A stretch of 64,000 nt of DNA from Nannocystis sp. RBIL2 (GCF_026626745.1 NZ_JAPNJW010000001.1:3208001-3272000), one strand, 5' to 3'. Shown: positions 41,163 through 49,617, numbered from the stretch's first letter. The notes: generated from the sequence alone by a model not told the origin. A program made the numbers and translations.

Positions 41163-42056
41163 ATGGCCCGCTCACCTGACTGGGAGAAGATCCCGATGGC
41201 CGGCGGGGCCGACAAGCCCGCGTGGCCGCTGCCGACCGTAACACCCAAATTCGCCACGTGGAGTCTCGGCGGCGGTCGTCCCTTCGGCTGCACCACGCAG
41301 ACCTGCGAGCGGTGGCACGCCGGCGTCGACCTCACGAACGCGCAGAACGGCGCCCTCGTGATCGCGCCCGAGGACGGCATGATCGCCGGGCTCGACAAGG
41401 GCTGGACCGATGGCACTCGCGCCGTCTTCTTGCGCACGGACTCGGGCCTCTTCCTCGTGCTCGGTGGCGTCATCGCCGGGTCGCACAAAGAATTCGGCGT
41501 CGTCCACGGGCAGCGTGTCAAGAAGGGTGACAAGCTGGGACGGATTGCGGGCGGCTACGGCATGCTGCACCTTGAGGCGTACAAGGCCGAGCCGGCCCGC
41601 ACCGCGAACTCGCGCTGGTGGAAGGACGATCCGCCGCCGACCGGTCTGCTGAATCCCACGAACTACATCGAGCGAATGGTCGGCGACAACATGTCGCTGC
41701 TCCAGACACGTCAGCGCCTCCAGGCGCTCGCCGACCTCGGCTTCTACAAGGGCGACGTCGGCGCCGCTTGGGGCCCCGCGGCGGTCGAGGCCCTCAAGGC
41801 CGCGCAGACGGCTCTCAAGATCGGCGTCGACGGTAAATGGGGCCCTGAGACCGAGGATGCGATCCAGAGCGCGCTGCAGGCCCAGCCCCCATGCGGTTCG
41901 TTGGAGGACTGCAACAGCGAATCTGTCGCTGAGGGCTCGCCCTCGAAATCGACGGACCTCTTCGTTTCGCTCAAGATCATCGGTGGCGTGGTCGCCGGCC
42001 TCACGCTCGCGGGTGTCGCCGCGGCGTTCATTATGAGTAGTTCTCAGTCAAGATGA
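41163..42056 (+). CDS. M23-like / peptidoglycan-binding protein with C-terminal membrane helix
   Basis: 297 residues. M23-like domain at 30-150: ERWHAGVDL keeps the H..D metal ligands, but where active enzymes have HxH the sequence is GMLHLEAYK, so the first His is Met. A peptidoglycan-binding fold follows (TRQRLQALADLGFYKG to WGPETEDAI, 180-240). The C-terminus is one membrane helix (LKIIGGVVAGLTLAGVAAAF). The protein therefore looks like a wall-binding, membrane-anchored factor that may have lost peptidase activity. Together with the lysozyme-like gene at the start of the element it suggests crossing of the cell wall by the element's product. Confidence 0.82.
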   Translation: MARSPDWEKIPMAGGADKPAWPLPTVTPKFATWSLGGGRPFGCTTQTCERWHAGVDLTNAQNGALVIAPEDGMIAGLDKGWTDGTRAVFLRTDSGLFLVLGGVIAGSHKEFGVVHGQRVKKGDKLGRIAGGYGMLHLEAYKAEPARTANSRWWKDDPPPTGLLNPTNYIERMVGDNMSLLQTRQRLQALADLGFYKGDVGAAWGPAAVEALKAAQTALKIGVDGKWGPETEDAIQSALQAQPPCGSLEDCNSESVAEGSPSKSTDLFVSLKIIGGVVAGLTLAGVAAAFIMSSSQSR

Positions 42057-42087
42057 GCCGCATACGCGGCGCAAGGAAGGAATCGAA

Positions 42088-42534
42088 ATGGATCTCCAGA
42101 TCGACGACATCATTCATACCCTGCGAACCACCATTCGAGAGCTCAAGGACCTCCGCGATAAGGCGGCCCCGGCGCCGCAGGTGGAGCATCCGCTCGACCT
42201 CTGGTTCGGCCTCGCACTCACGAAGCTCACCTCGTTCTCGAACATCCTGCGCACGGCTCAGCTCGCGCTGGCGAGCGACGTCGACCCTGCGGCGGTGCGG
42301 CAAGCGCTGCTCCAGCACATGCGCGACGGCGTCCAGGTCGAGGCCAGCCTGATGCAGAGCCTCATGCGCGCTGCGGGCCCGGTCGCCCACGCGAAGCCGG
42401 GGGTCGGAACCCGAGGGGCGACGAGCTCGTGCGCGGACGAAGAGGCCACGCCGGCGGAGCGCCCTGCCGACTCGCACCGCGACGGTTCGCGCGCCCCCGT
42501 GACGGGATCGACTTCGGCCGACGGCCTCTCCTGA
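42088..42534 (+). CDS. Unknown helical protein (148 aa)
   Basis: 148 residues, ATG at 42088 after AAGGAAGGA. Residues 1-105 are predicted helical with a conserved-looking core (LWFGLALTKLTSFSNILRTA). The last 40 residues are disordered and Ser/Thr/Ala-rich. No family recognised. Confidence 0.75.
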   Translation: MDLQIDDIIHTLRTTIRELKDLRDKAAPAPQVEHPLDLWFGLALTKLTSFSNILRTAQLALASDVDPAAVRQALLQHMRDGVQVEASLMQSLMRAAGPVAHAKPGVGTRGATSSCADEEATPAERPADSHRDGSRAPVTGSTSADGLS

Positions 42535-42543
42535 AGGACGACC

Positions 42544-42831
42544 ATGCACTTCGGCCTCACCAATGTCCGCGGCGGTCGCTACAACCTCGGCGCCCTGGTC
42601 ATGGTGCGCGGCGAGCACTGCGTCGAGGTCATCGAACCGGGCGAGGCGCTCGCGTTCATCGTCGTCCGCGGGCAGATCCTCATCACCCGTCAGCGCGCGG
42701 GGGAGCCGGCGACTTTCAAGCTCGTCGCCACGCCCCGCGCCCCAATCCTTGTCGTCAACCCCGGCACGTATACCGTCGTCGCGGAGCAGAACACCCTCGG
42801 CTTGCGCGGTGCCCGGCACGCTCGAATGTAG
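42544..42831 (+). CDS. Unknown small beta-rich protein (95 aa)
   Basis: 95 residues, ATG at 42544 after AAGGA. Alternating hydrophobic strands (YNLGALVMVRGEHCVEVI, ALAFIVVRGQILITRQ, APILVVNPGTYTVVAEQ) suggest a small beta-barrel or cupin-like fold. No family recognised. Placed between a helical protein and a proline-rich coiled-coil protein, all closely spaced. Confidence 0.72.
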   Translation: MHFGLTNVRGGRYNLGALVMVRGEHCVEVIEPGEALAFIVVRGQILITRQRAGEPATFKLVATPRAPILVVNPGTYTVVAEQNTLGLRGARHARM

Positions 42832-42839
42832 GAGAAGAC

Positions 42840-44315
42840 ATGTCCCAACAGACACCCTCGTCCTCGGTGCAGAACATCCTCCACATGCTGGCCGCCGCTC
42901 GACGGCCCGCGCGACGCCAGGAATCGCCCACGAGCCCGGCGCCCGCCGCTGGCGCGGACCTGACAGCCCTACTCAGCGGGCCCTACGGGCCGCAGATCGC
43001 CGCGTTGCTCTCGGGCCAGACTCCGGTTGTGCCACCTCAGGCCCCGCACGCTGGCAGTGCGCCAGGTTTCGTCGGCGCGCCACATTCCTGGCCAATGCAG
43101 TCGCCTCCCTTCGGGGTCCACCCCGGCCCAGCAGCGCCTGTGCCCGCGCAGCAGCCGGTCACGCCGCAGATGGCGCCGCCATTCGGATTCATCGCACCGG
43201 TCTTCGTGCAACCTCAAGCTGCCAGTCAAGCCGGAAGAACACCTGCACAGGGGCAAGCGCAGGGGTACCCCTTCGCTCCACCGCCTTCGTTCGTCCCGAC
43301 CGCCCCCGTCCAACCGCATCCCGCGCATTCACCCGGCGCTCAGCTCGTGGGGCAGCCAGGTCCGTCCATAGCCGCGGCGCCGGTCGCGGCGCAATTCCAG
43401 CATTCACCCGGAAACTCGAATGGCGGACCGCTCCTCGGGCCCTTCGCTGGCCACGCAACCCCGGAGCTCCCGTCGACCCCCACGCTGGCCGTCAATGGAG
43501 CTGCACCTACCTGGAGCGCTGGAGCTTTGTCCTTCGGGTCGGCTGCCCCGAGCCCTGTCGGTGCCCCTCGCGCCGGTGGAGCCGCCGTTTCACTCGCCGA
43601 CGCGCCGCGATCCGGCGGCGACACGAACGGAGAGCGCCAGCTCGAGATGCTGAGTGCGCACATCGACGTCCTCATCGCGCAGCGGGACGGGCTCAGGACC
43701 TCGCTCTTGAGGGCAGCCTCGGCGCCGGCGCCTACGTCAGAGCCCGGCCGCCAGCACGCTGAGGTGCCGCCTGGCGTCGGGGCCCACCCGGCCGAGCAGG
43801 TAGCTGCCCTGCTCGAATCGCTACACGCCATCCTCCATGACCTCCAGGCCGAGCACCGCGCCGCACACCAGCGCCTGCAATCCGAGCATCGCGCCGAGCT
43901 TCAGCGTATCCAGGACGGGCACCGCGCCGAGCTCCAGCGCATCCACTCCGACCACCGCGCCGAGCTCCGCCGCCTGGTCGACGTCGTACAGGTGACGATA
44001 CGAGACGATGCGACCCGTTTGGAAGAGCAGATCGCGCAGAGCGCCGCAGAGCAGCACCGAATCCTTCAGGCCGCACTGTGCGGCCTACACGACCTCTTCC
44101 GCCAAAAAATCTCAGGACCGCCACGCTCTCAGCCGGGCCCCGAGGCGCCACAACGTCGCCCCGAGTCACCGCCGAACGTGTCGGAAGAGTCAGATAGCCA
44201 TGCAGTCGTCAGACTCACCCGTCCCGATCAAAGCACGAAGAGAGCGAACATCGACACCTCCTCTGGCGACGCCCGCGGCTCACCCCCGAGCGAACCTGCA
44301 CATAGAATGTTTTGA
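42840..44315 (+). CDS. Proline/glutamine-rich protein with coiled-coil repeats
   Basis: 491 residues, ATG at 42840 after GGAG. The first 280 residues are Pro/Gln/Ala-rich and disordered. Residues about 340-400 hold an 11-residue repeat of the type EHRAELQRIQD, forming a coiled coil. The tail is disordered again. A scaffold-like or fibrous role is possible. No enzymatic motif. A short N-terminal helix (SVQNILHMLAAARRPAR) may be the only ordered interaction site outside the coiled coil. Confidence 0.75.
   Translation: MSQQTPSSSVQNILHMLAAARRPARRQESPTSPAPAAGADLTALLSGPYGPQIAALLSGQTPVVPPQAPHAGSAPGFVGAPHSWPMQSPPFGVHPGPAAPVPAQQPVTPQMAPPFGFIAPVFVQPQAASQAGRTPAQGQAQGYPFAPPPSFVPTAPVQPHPAHSPGAQLVGQPGPSIAAAPVAAQFQHSPGNSNGGPLLGPFAGHATPELPSTPTLAVNGAAPTWSAGALSFGSAAPSPVGAPRAGGAAVSLADAPRSGGDTNGERQLEMLSAHIDVLIAQRDGLRTSLLRAASAPAPTSEPGRQHAEVPPGVGAHPAEQVAALLESLHAILHDLQAEHRAAHQRLQSEHRAELQRIQDGHRAELQRIHSDHRAELRRLVDVVQVTIRDDATRLEEQIAQSAAEQHRILQAALCGLHDLFRQKISGPPRSQPGPEAPQRRPESPPNVSEESDSHAVVRLTRPDQSTKRANIDTSSGDARGSPPSEPAHRMF
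43847..43981 (+). repeat. 33-bp repeats encoding an 11-residue coiled-coil unit
   Basis: Four degenerate copies of a 33-bp unit encode (E/G/D)HRAELQRI(Q/H)(D/S) within the proline-rich protein. The 11-residue period fits a right-handed coiled coil. Confidence 0.7.
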
Positions 44316-44415
44316 GACCATTGGGTTCGAGGCGTGACTCGGCGCCGTTCGATCGACGGCGCTGCTGCCGCTGCATTGCTAAATCCCATGGGGGCACCCC
44401 CGGAAGATACGCGTC

Positions 44416-45054
44416 ATGGCACAACCGACGACCCAAGATCCGCCGGGTCTCCTGGAAATGGAGACGAGCTCGCAGACCAAGAACTACCGCGCCGATCGCC
44501 TCAAGCTTTGGCAGCTTCTCCAGGCGAAGCACAAGGAGAGCCGCGAGACGGCGATCAAGCACGGCGCGACCGAGGCCGCTGCCGACGAGTACGGGTCACG
44601 CACGCTCCGCGGCGAGATCAACGTCTTCATCGACGAGCTCCTCACGCACACGCGCAAGCTCGAGGTCCTCAACTTCATCATGGCGGCGCCCCGCGAATGG
44701 GGCCTACGCGGCGAGCTGCTCCTCGGCGCCGATCCGCTGGTCCCGAGTCTCATCGCCCGCAGCTACCCCGTCGCCGCCTGGGTCGAAAAAGTCGACGCGC
44801 TCGACCTCGCCGTCGCCGCCGATGCCAAGAGCTGGCGGGCCTGGCTCGACACGCGCCTGGAGGCGCTCGGCGAAGCCGGCAGAGCCGCGAGCGAGCACGT
44901 GTTCGGTGCCGTCGAGCACATCGGCAAGGGCCTCGGCGAGGGCGTGGGCGCTGTCGGCCAGGGCATCGGCAAGGCGTTGATGATCGGCGTAGGCGTTCTC
45001 AGCCTCGGCGCCGTCGTCATCGGCGGTATCGTCGTTTTCCGGTCAACTCGGTGA
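44416..45054 (+). CDS. Unknown protein with C-terminal membrane helix (212 aa)
   Basis: 212 residues, ATG at 44416 after GGAAG. A helical N-terminal domain of about 140 residues is followed by a Gly-rich amphipathic stretch (GKGLGEGVGAVGQGIGKAL) and a membrane helix (MIGVGVLSLGAVVIGGIVV) with a short basic end. The Gly-rich segment before the helix resembles membrane-active regions of some phage and toxin proteins, but no family is recognised. Confidence 0.75.
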   Translation: MAQPTTQDPPGLLEMETSSQTKNYRADRLKLWQLLQAKHKESRETAIKHGATEAAADEYGSRTLRGEINVFIDELLTHTRKLEVLNFIMAAPREWGLRGELLLGADPLVPSLIARSYPVAAWVEKVDALDLAVAADAKSWRAWLDTRLEALGEAGRAASEHVFGAVEHIGKGLGEGVGAVGQGIGKALMIGVGVLSLGAVVIGGIVVFRSTR

Positions 45055-45107
45055 GGGCGTGATGGTCCTGCTCGTCGTACTCGCGCGGCGCTGCGGAAGG
45101 ACCAGAC

Positions 45108-46667
45108 ATGCCGCCAGATGGACGGCGTGGGCGATCTCAGGGGATGCGCGACGAGCGCGATGGTGCGCGGATGGCGGGGATCAACACGACAGCCGGATCG
45201 CGTGAGGCGGCTCTAAAGCTCCTCCAGGCGGCGCTCCCGCCTGTCTCCTACGTGCCCCAGATCGCATCCTTCTTCGGCCGCACCCCAAAAGCCCTGCGAA
45301 ATGCCCTGGAGCGGGGCACCTTCCCTGCCGGCAGGATTATCGCCGGTAGGCGTTGCTGGACGCACGAAGATCTGGTGGGCTTGCTGGTGGCGACACAGCA
45401 ACGGCCTTCGCACCCGAAGGCCGAACTCGTGAAGGTCAATACCAGACCAGCACCGCATAACCCCCAACGCGTCCAAGTCGACATGATGTTCGACTGCAAA
45501 GACCCCCGCAGCTCCAAAGATCGTCCCCTCCGGATCCAGAAGACGGCTCCGGCAGGCTACACCTTGGAGTCCGCCAAGGAGTGGGCGGACCAGAACGCGG
45601 AGCGGTTTCTTGCCGAGATCGTCGGCAAGACGATGAGGAAGGAGGCAGAAGGAGAAACCAGGCCCCAGCCCAAGGCCAAGCCCCAGCCCCAGCCCCAGCG
45701 AAAGGCTGAGCCCGAGCCCGAGACCACGAAGGCACTCACGCTCGCCGACATGTTCGTGCAAATGGAAGATCGGGTAATCCGGCACCAAGAGCCGACGACC
45801 CGGGATGCATGGAAGAGCATCTGGCACTGCCACCTGATGCCCAAGTTCGGCGAGATGCCGATCGGTCTCATCACCAAGACGCGAATCCTGGATTACCGCG
45901 AAGAGCTGCAGAAGCGGCATGCCGCATCGACGTGCAATCACATCATCGCCAAGCTGCAGGGGATCCTCAGCTACGCGGTCGAGAAGGAGAAGCTCGCCGC
46001 GGTGCCGAAGATTGGCCGCCTGAAGATCCCGAGCGCCGCGGAGAAGGACCCCTACACGGACGAAGAGATGCGACTGCTTCTCGCAGCCGCGGAGGGGGAT
46101 GAGGTCGGAACCCTCGCCCTCCTGCTCAGCCTGGACGCCGGGCTGAGGCGGAACGAGATGCTCGCGCTGCGCTGGTGCGATGTCGATCTCAAGAACAACG
46201 AGATCCACGTCAAGCACTCGGCCCACCGGAGCGGGCTGAAGTGTACGAAAGGGAAGAAGGCCGTCTCCGTGCCCATGCGGGCACGGCTCAAGGCTGAGCT
46301 GGTGAAGGCGAGGGGGGATCGGAAGCTGACCGACCACGTCTTCCAGGGCGAGCGGAACGCCTGGATGTCCGAGAGCGCGTTCCGCAACTACATGCGCGCC
46401 CTGGCCGCCAAGGCCGGGGTCGAGTGGAGGGGCTTCCACAAGGGGAAGCACACCTTCATCACGCTCCTCCTGGAGAAGGGGGCGACCCTCAACGAGCTCC
46501 AGCTCTTGGCGCGCCACAAGCACGCCAGCACCACCGAGGGCTACATGCACGTCCGCAACGCCGCCAAGGCCATGCGCGCGGGCATCGCCCGGCTCGACGA
46601 TCCGGAGCCCGATCCCGCGCCTGTCCCGGGGCCTGTTAAGTCCGTGTTGAGAATCGTTAAGTCATAG
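45108..46667 (+). CDS. Tyrosine integrase with N-terminal helix-turn-helix
   Basis: 519 residues from ATG at 45108 (GGAAGG seven bases upstream); ATG at 45171 is an alternative. Residues 45-95 look like a MerR-type helix-turn-helix (YVPQIASFFGRTPKALRNAL), unusual for integrases. A core-binding domain (TTRDAWKSIWHCHLMPKFGE) precedes the catalytic domain: Arg in DAGLRRNEMLALRW, box II GFHKGKHTFIT, then LARHKHASTTEGYMHV with the nucleophilic Tyr. Box II has Lys where HxxR has Arg. It is the last gene of the element and should integrate or excise it. Downstream repeats (46742-46845) may be its sites. Confidence 0.93.
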   Translation: MPPDGRRGRSQGMRDERDGARMAGINTTAGSREAALKLLQAALPPVSYVPQIASFFGRTPKALRNALERGTFPAGRIIAGRRCWTHEDLVGLLVATQQRPSHPKAELVKVNTRPAPHNPQRVQVDMMFDCKDPRSSKDRPLRIQKTAPAGYTLESAKEWADQNAERFLAEIVGKTMRKEAEGETRPQPKAKPQPQPQRKAEPEPETTKALTLADMFVQMEDRVIRHQEPTTRDAWKSIWHCHLMPKFGEMPIGLITKTRILDYREELQKRHAASTCNHIIAKLQGILSYAVEKEKLAAVPKIGRLKIPSAAEKDPYTDEEMRLLLAAAEGDEVGTLALLLSLDAGLRRNEMLALRWCDVDLKNNEIHVKHSAHRSGLKCTKGKKAVSVPMRARLKAELVKARGDRKLTDHVFQGERNAWMSESAFRNYMRALAAKAGVEWRGFHKGKHTFITLLLEKGATLNELQLLARHKHASTTEGYMHVRNAAKAMRAGIARLDDPEPDPAPVPGPVKSVLRIVKS

Positions 46668-46741
46668 CCAAAGGGCGGTATCTCCTCGCCGGCAAGGAGA
46701 TGCCCACCAGCTGTGGAACAAGTTCTGACCCATCCTCGCCA

Positions 46742-46791
46742 AAAGCCCCTCCGCTGCCAAAACGCCGCGGATCTCCACCCGGAGGGGCTTT
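46742..46791. repeat. 12-bp perfect inverted repeat downstream of integrase
   Basis: AAAGCCCCTCCG (46742-46753) and CGGAGGGGCTTT (46780-46791) with a 26-nt spacer. It could end the integrase transcript or be a core/arm site. Confidence 0.5.
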
Positions 46792-46809
46792 GGCGAGATG
46801 GGCGACTTG

Positions 46810-46845
46810 CCACGGGTTGCCTCTGGGTGCCTCTGGTTGCCACAA
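46810..46845. repeat. Short direct repeats GGTTGCCTCTG / GGTGCCTCTG / GGTTGCCAC
   Basis: Three closely spaced variants of one 9-11 bp word follow the integrase gene. Such clusters are typical of integrase arm-type sites, but this is only a visual match. Confidence 0.35.
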
Positions 46846-47078
46846 ATCTGCCCCAAAACCCGGACGATTTCGGGTAATCGTCTTGACCGGCGCTCTCTGC
46901 GCCACGCGGCCGCCTGTGTGCTCCAGCGCCTCCGGAGTCTGGAAGCCTCGATGCGGGCGAACGCGAGGCTGCTCGGCCGCCGGGATCGGGGCGAGGAACC
47001 GCTCCCACGCGTCGGGGAACAGGGCGACCCGCCGCCTTCCGACGTCTGCCACTAGGTGCAAACGTCGGGGCGATGACC

Positions 47079-47867
47079 TCAGACGGTCCGGACGGTGCCG
47101 CCGTCGATGATGAACTCGGCGCCGTGGATCGCGGCGGCGCGATCCGAGGCCAAGTAGGCAATGAGATCGGCAACCTCGTCGGGCTCGGCCGCACGCCCGA
47201 TCGGGATCCCGCCCAGAGCATCAAGGACAACTTGCCGCGCCTCCTCGACCGTGCCGCCATTGGCGGCCTGCAGACGCTTCAGCAGGTCGACGGACGACTC
47301 GGTCATGATCCAGCCGGGGGAGACGGCGTTGACCCGCACGCCCTTCGGCCCCAGCTCCTTGGAGATCGACTTGCTGTAGGTCCTGAGCGCGGCCTTTGCG
47401 GCGGCGTAGCCAGTGGTCGATTCGGGAAGCGGCAGGATCGATTGGATAGACGTGATATGCACAATCGCGCCGGCACCCCGTTCCATCATCTGCGGAGCCA
47501 AGAGGCGATCAAGGCGGACCGTGGCCATAAGGTTCAGGTTCAGTTCGGCAAGCCAGTGCTCGTCCGTCAGGGCGAGAAAGCCGCCGCCCGGCGAGGCCGA
47601 GCCGCCGATCACGTGGGCGAGGATGTCGACGCCGCCCATACGCTCGAGCGCCGCCTTGGCCAGGGTCTCCCCGCCTTCGGCGGTCGTCAGATCCGCCCGG
47701 ACGAACTCGACGCCGTCGATGGGCTCCAGGGTTCCGCGGGCTGCGGTGATCACCCGGGCGCCCCCGGCCAGGAAGCGGTCGACGGTGGCGCGGCCCAGAC
47801 CCTTGCTGCCGCCGCTGATGAGCACACGCTTTCCAGCGAACTCCGTGGGATCAGTTTTGATGTTCAT
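47079..47867 (-). CDS. SDR-family oxidoreductase
   Basis: 262 residues, normal for classical short-chain dehydrogenases. NAD(P)-binding motif VLISGGSKGLGRA near residue 15, catalytic Ser in IVHITSIQS and YxxxK as YAAAKAAL, then VNAVSPGWI. The substrate cannot be told from sequence. The start overlaps the end of the NTF2-like gene (ATGA), and the LysR regulator is divergent, so the two genes are probably induced together by the LysR ligand. Confidence 0.93.
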   Translation of the reverse strand: MNIKTDPTEFAGKRVLISGGSKGLGRATVDRFLAGGARVITAARGTLEPIDGVEFVRADLTTAEGGETLAKAALERMGGVDILAHVIGGSASPGGGFLALTDEHWLAELNLNLMATVRLDRLLAPQMMERGAGAIVHITSIQSILPLPESTTGYAAAKAALRTYSKSISKELGPKGVRVNAVSPGWIMTESSVDLLKRLQAANGGTVEEARQVVLDALGGIPIGRAAEPDEVADLIAYLASDRAAAIHGAEFIIDGGTVRTV

Positions 47868-48193
47868 GTCGTGATCTCCAGTGCTTTGATGGCGTCGTTT
47901 TCGAGCGTGAAGCGATAGGTGAAGCGGATCGGACTGCCCTTGAAGTCGCCATGGGCAGGGCCTTCGACCACGACCAGACCGTCCTCCTGGCGAACGGCAT
48001 CCGGCGTGAAGATCGCCTTGACGGCGATCACCTCGTCTTCAAACAAGGTTCGCAGCTCCGCGTGGCCCTCGTGACGTTTTCCGTTGTCCGAGAGGACCGC
48101 ATCGGCCGCGAAAGGCTTCAGCATGCCGTCCACATCGAGCTCTGCGTTGGCCGCGACATAGGCGGCGATGGGTTTGGGGAGTGCGGGCGCCAT
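47864..48193 (-). CDS. NTF2-like (SnoaL-type) protein
   Basis: 109 residues with the NTF2/SnoaL pattern: PIAAYVAANAELDVDGMLKP, FAADAVLSDNGKRHEGHAEL, then beta strands ending FRFTYRFTLEN-like (RFTYRFTLENDAIKALEI). These proteins are small cone-shaped binders or isomerases and often sit beside SDR enzymes. First gene of the two-gene operon with the SDR. Confidence 0.88.
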   Translation of the reverse strand: MAPALPKPIAAYVAANAELDVDGMLKPFAADAVLSDNGKRHEGHAELRTLFEDEVIAVKAIFTPDAVRQEDGLVVVEGPAHGDFKGSPIRFTYRFTLENDAIKALEITT

Positions 48194-48294
48194 GAGTATT
48201 CTCCTCTGCGTTGGTTCGCTTCGGAGAGACTAGTCTCGCCAAACTAAAAAAAAATACGCTGAATCGTGCATGCTATAGGTAGCCAGGCTAAACA
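48194..48294. promoter_or_regulatory. Divergent promoter region with 12-bp palindrome GAGACTAGTCTC
   Basis: The 101-bp gap between the NTF2-like and lysR starts contains the perfect palindrome GAGACTAGTCTC at 48226-48237 and an A-tract (48242-48252). Position and symmetry fit an operator for the adjacent LysR protein. Confidence 0.5.
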
Positions 48295-49203
48295 ATGCGT
48301 GACGACCTATCCGGGCTTCGGGCCCTCCTCTGCGTAGCCGAAAAGCGCAGCTTCCGGGCGGCGGCCGCCGAGCTGGGGGTAACGCCCTCTGCCGTGAGTC
48401 AGATCGTTCGCGCCCTCGAAGAGCGCGTCGGTGTGCGCCTGCTTCAACGAACCACACGCAACGTCGGCTTGACCGAGGCCGGTGAGCACTTCATCGCGCA
48501 GCTCAGGCCTGCATTCGACGGCATCGACGTCGCGTTCGAGTCGCTCAGGGCCATGAACGGCCGCCCGTCGGGTCTGTTGCGCCTGACGATGCTCCGAACC
48601 GGCTACAACGACGTCATCAAGCCGAAGCTCGCGGCCTTTCTCGCCGCGTACCCCGACATCCGAATCGACATCTGTCTCCAGGAGGCGCTGTCGAACATCG
48701 TAGCCGAAGGCTTCGACGCGGGGATACGCCTCGGCCACAGCCTCGATCGCGAGATGATCGCTGTTCGCGTTAGCCCGGACCAGCGCCTCGTGGTCGTCGG
48801 CTCACGGGACTACTTCGCGCGCCGAGGCAAGCCCACGCATCCGCGCGAGCTTCACGGGCACGAGTGCATTGGTCTGCGCATGTCGACGGGCGCAGTCGCC
48901 CGGTGGAAGTTCGTCGAGAGCGACAAGGAGTTGGAGCTGGCCGTCGACGGCCGCGTCGTGACCAACGATGGATCGGTATTGGTAGACGCCGCCGTCGAGG
49001 GCGTCGGCCTCGCGTACGTCTTCGAAGACATGGTGAGCGGGCTCGTGTCCGAGAAGCGACTCGTGCGGGTGCTCGACGGGTATTGCCCGCACATCCCGGG
49101 CTACTTTCTCTACTACCCGAGCCGGCTGAACCTCGCCCCCAAGCTTGAGGTGCTGATCGACTTTCTAAAGAAAGGTAGAGGGCGCGGCAAAAAGTACGCG
49201 TGA
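48295..49203 (+). CDS. LysR-family transcriptional regulator
   Basis: 302 residues. N-terminal winged helix with LLCVAEKRSFRAAAAELGV and TPSAVSQIVRALEERVGV, and LLQRTTRNVGLTEAGEHF, the standard LysR signature. The C-terminal effector domain (from about residue 90) has the periplasmic-binding-like fold. It is divergent from the NTF2/SDR pair and should regulate it and itself. Confidence 0.95.
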   Translation: MRDDLSGLRALLCVAEKRSFRAAAAELGVTPSAVSQIVRALEERVGVRLLQRTTRNVGLTEAGEHFIAQLRPAFDGIDVAFESLRAMNGRPSGLLRLTMLRTGYNDVIKPKLAAFLAAYPDIRIDICLQEALSNIVAEGFDAGIRLGHSLDREMIAVRVSPDQRLVVVGSRDYFARRGKPTHPRELHGHECIGLRMSTGAVARWKFVESDKELELAVDGRVVTNDGSVLVDAAVEGVGLAYVFEDMVSGLVSEKRLVRVLDGYCPHIPGYFLYYPSRLNLAPKLEVLIDFLKKGRGRGKKYA

Positions 49204-49264
49204 CGGGGACCGTCGCGGCAAGGCGCGACCTGTATCGGCGCCACGGCGCGCCGATCGCGTTCCG

Positions 49265-49396
49265 CTACGTGGCGAAGCCGGTGAAGATGCTGGCGTGGCC
49301 GGCGTTGGTGATCCACCGCTTTTGGCCGGTGAGGCGCCAGCCGTTGCCGTCGCGCACCAGGCGGGTCTTCATCGACGCCACGTCGGAGGCGGCGAC
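49265..49396 (-). pseudogene. Acyl-CoA dehydrogenase fragment
   Basis: 44 codons read ASDVASMKTRLVRDGNGWRL and then TGQKRWITNAGHASIF, the middle-domain signature of acyl-CoA dehydrogenases, ending in TAG. Nothing of the rest of the gene is present on either side, so it is a remnant. Confidence 0.65.
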
Positions 49397-49617
49397 ACCG
49401 TTCGACCCGCTGGACCTGGGCGGTGTTCGCCCTCGCGTGCGAGCGCGCCGCGCCCGAGCTGCGGATCAAGCTCGCCGCGACGGCCCCGCGATCGCCGACT
49501 GGAACGTGCGCGTGCCCGGCGACGGGCCGTGCCGGTGAGCGTCACTTTGCTGGCGCCGGGCCGGTGAACGGCGGCCTGCCCCATTGGCCTGCAGGCGGCC
49601 GCTCAGGAGTCGAGGCT

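Larger units (their letters stand above)
46668..47078. other. Non-coding region after integrase, candidate attachment end
   Basis: 411 bp without a supported gene between the integrase and the SDR gene (convergent). It contains a 12-bp inverted repeat and a cluster of GTTGCC-type direct repeats. I see no tRNA and could not find a matching copy at the left side of the element by eye. Confidence 0.5.
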
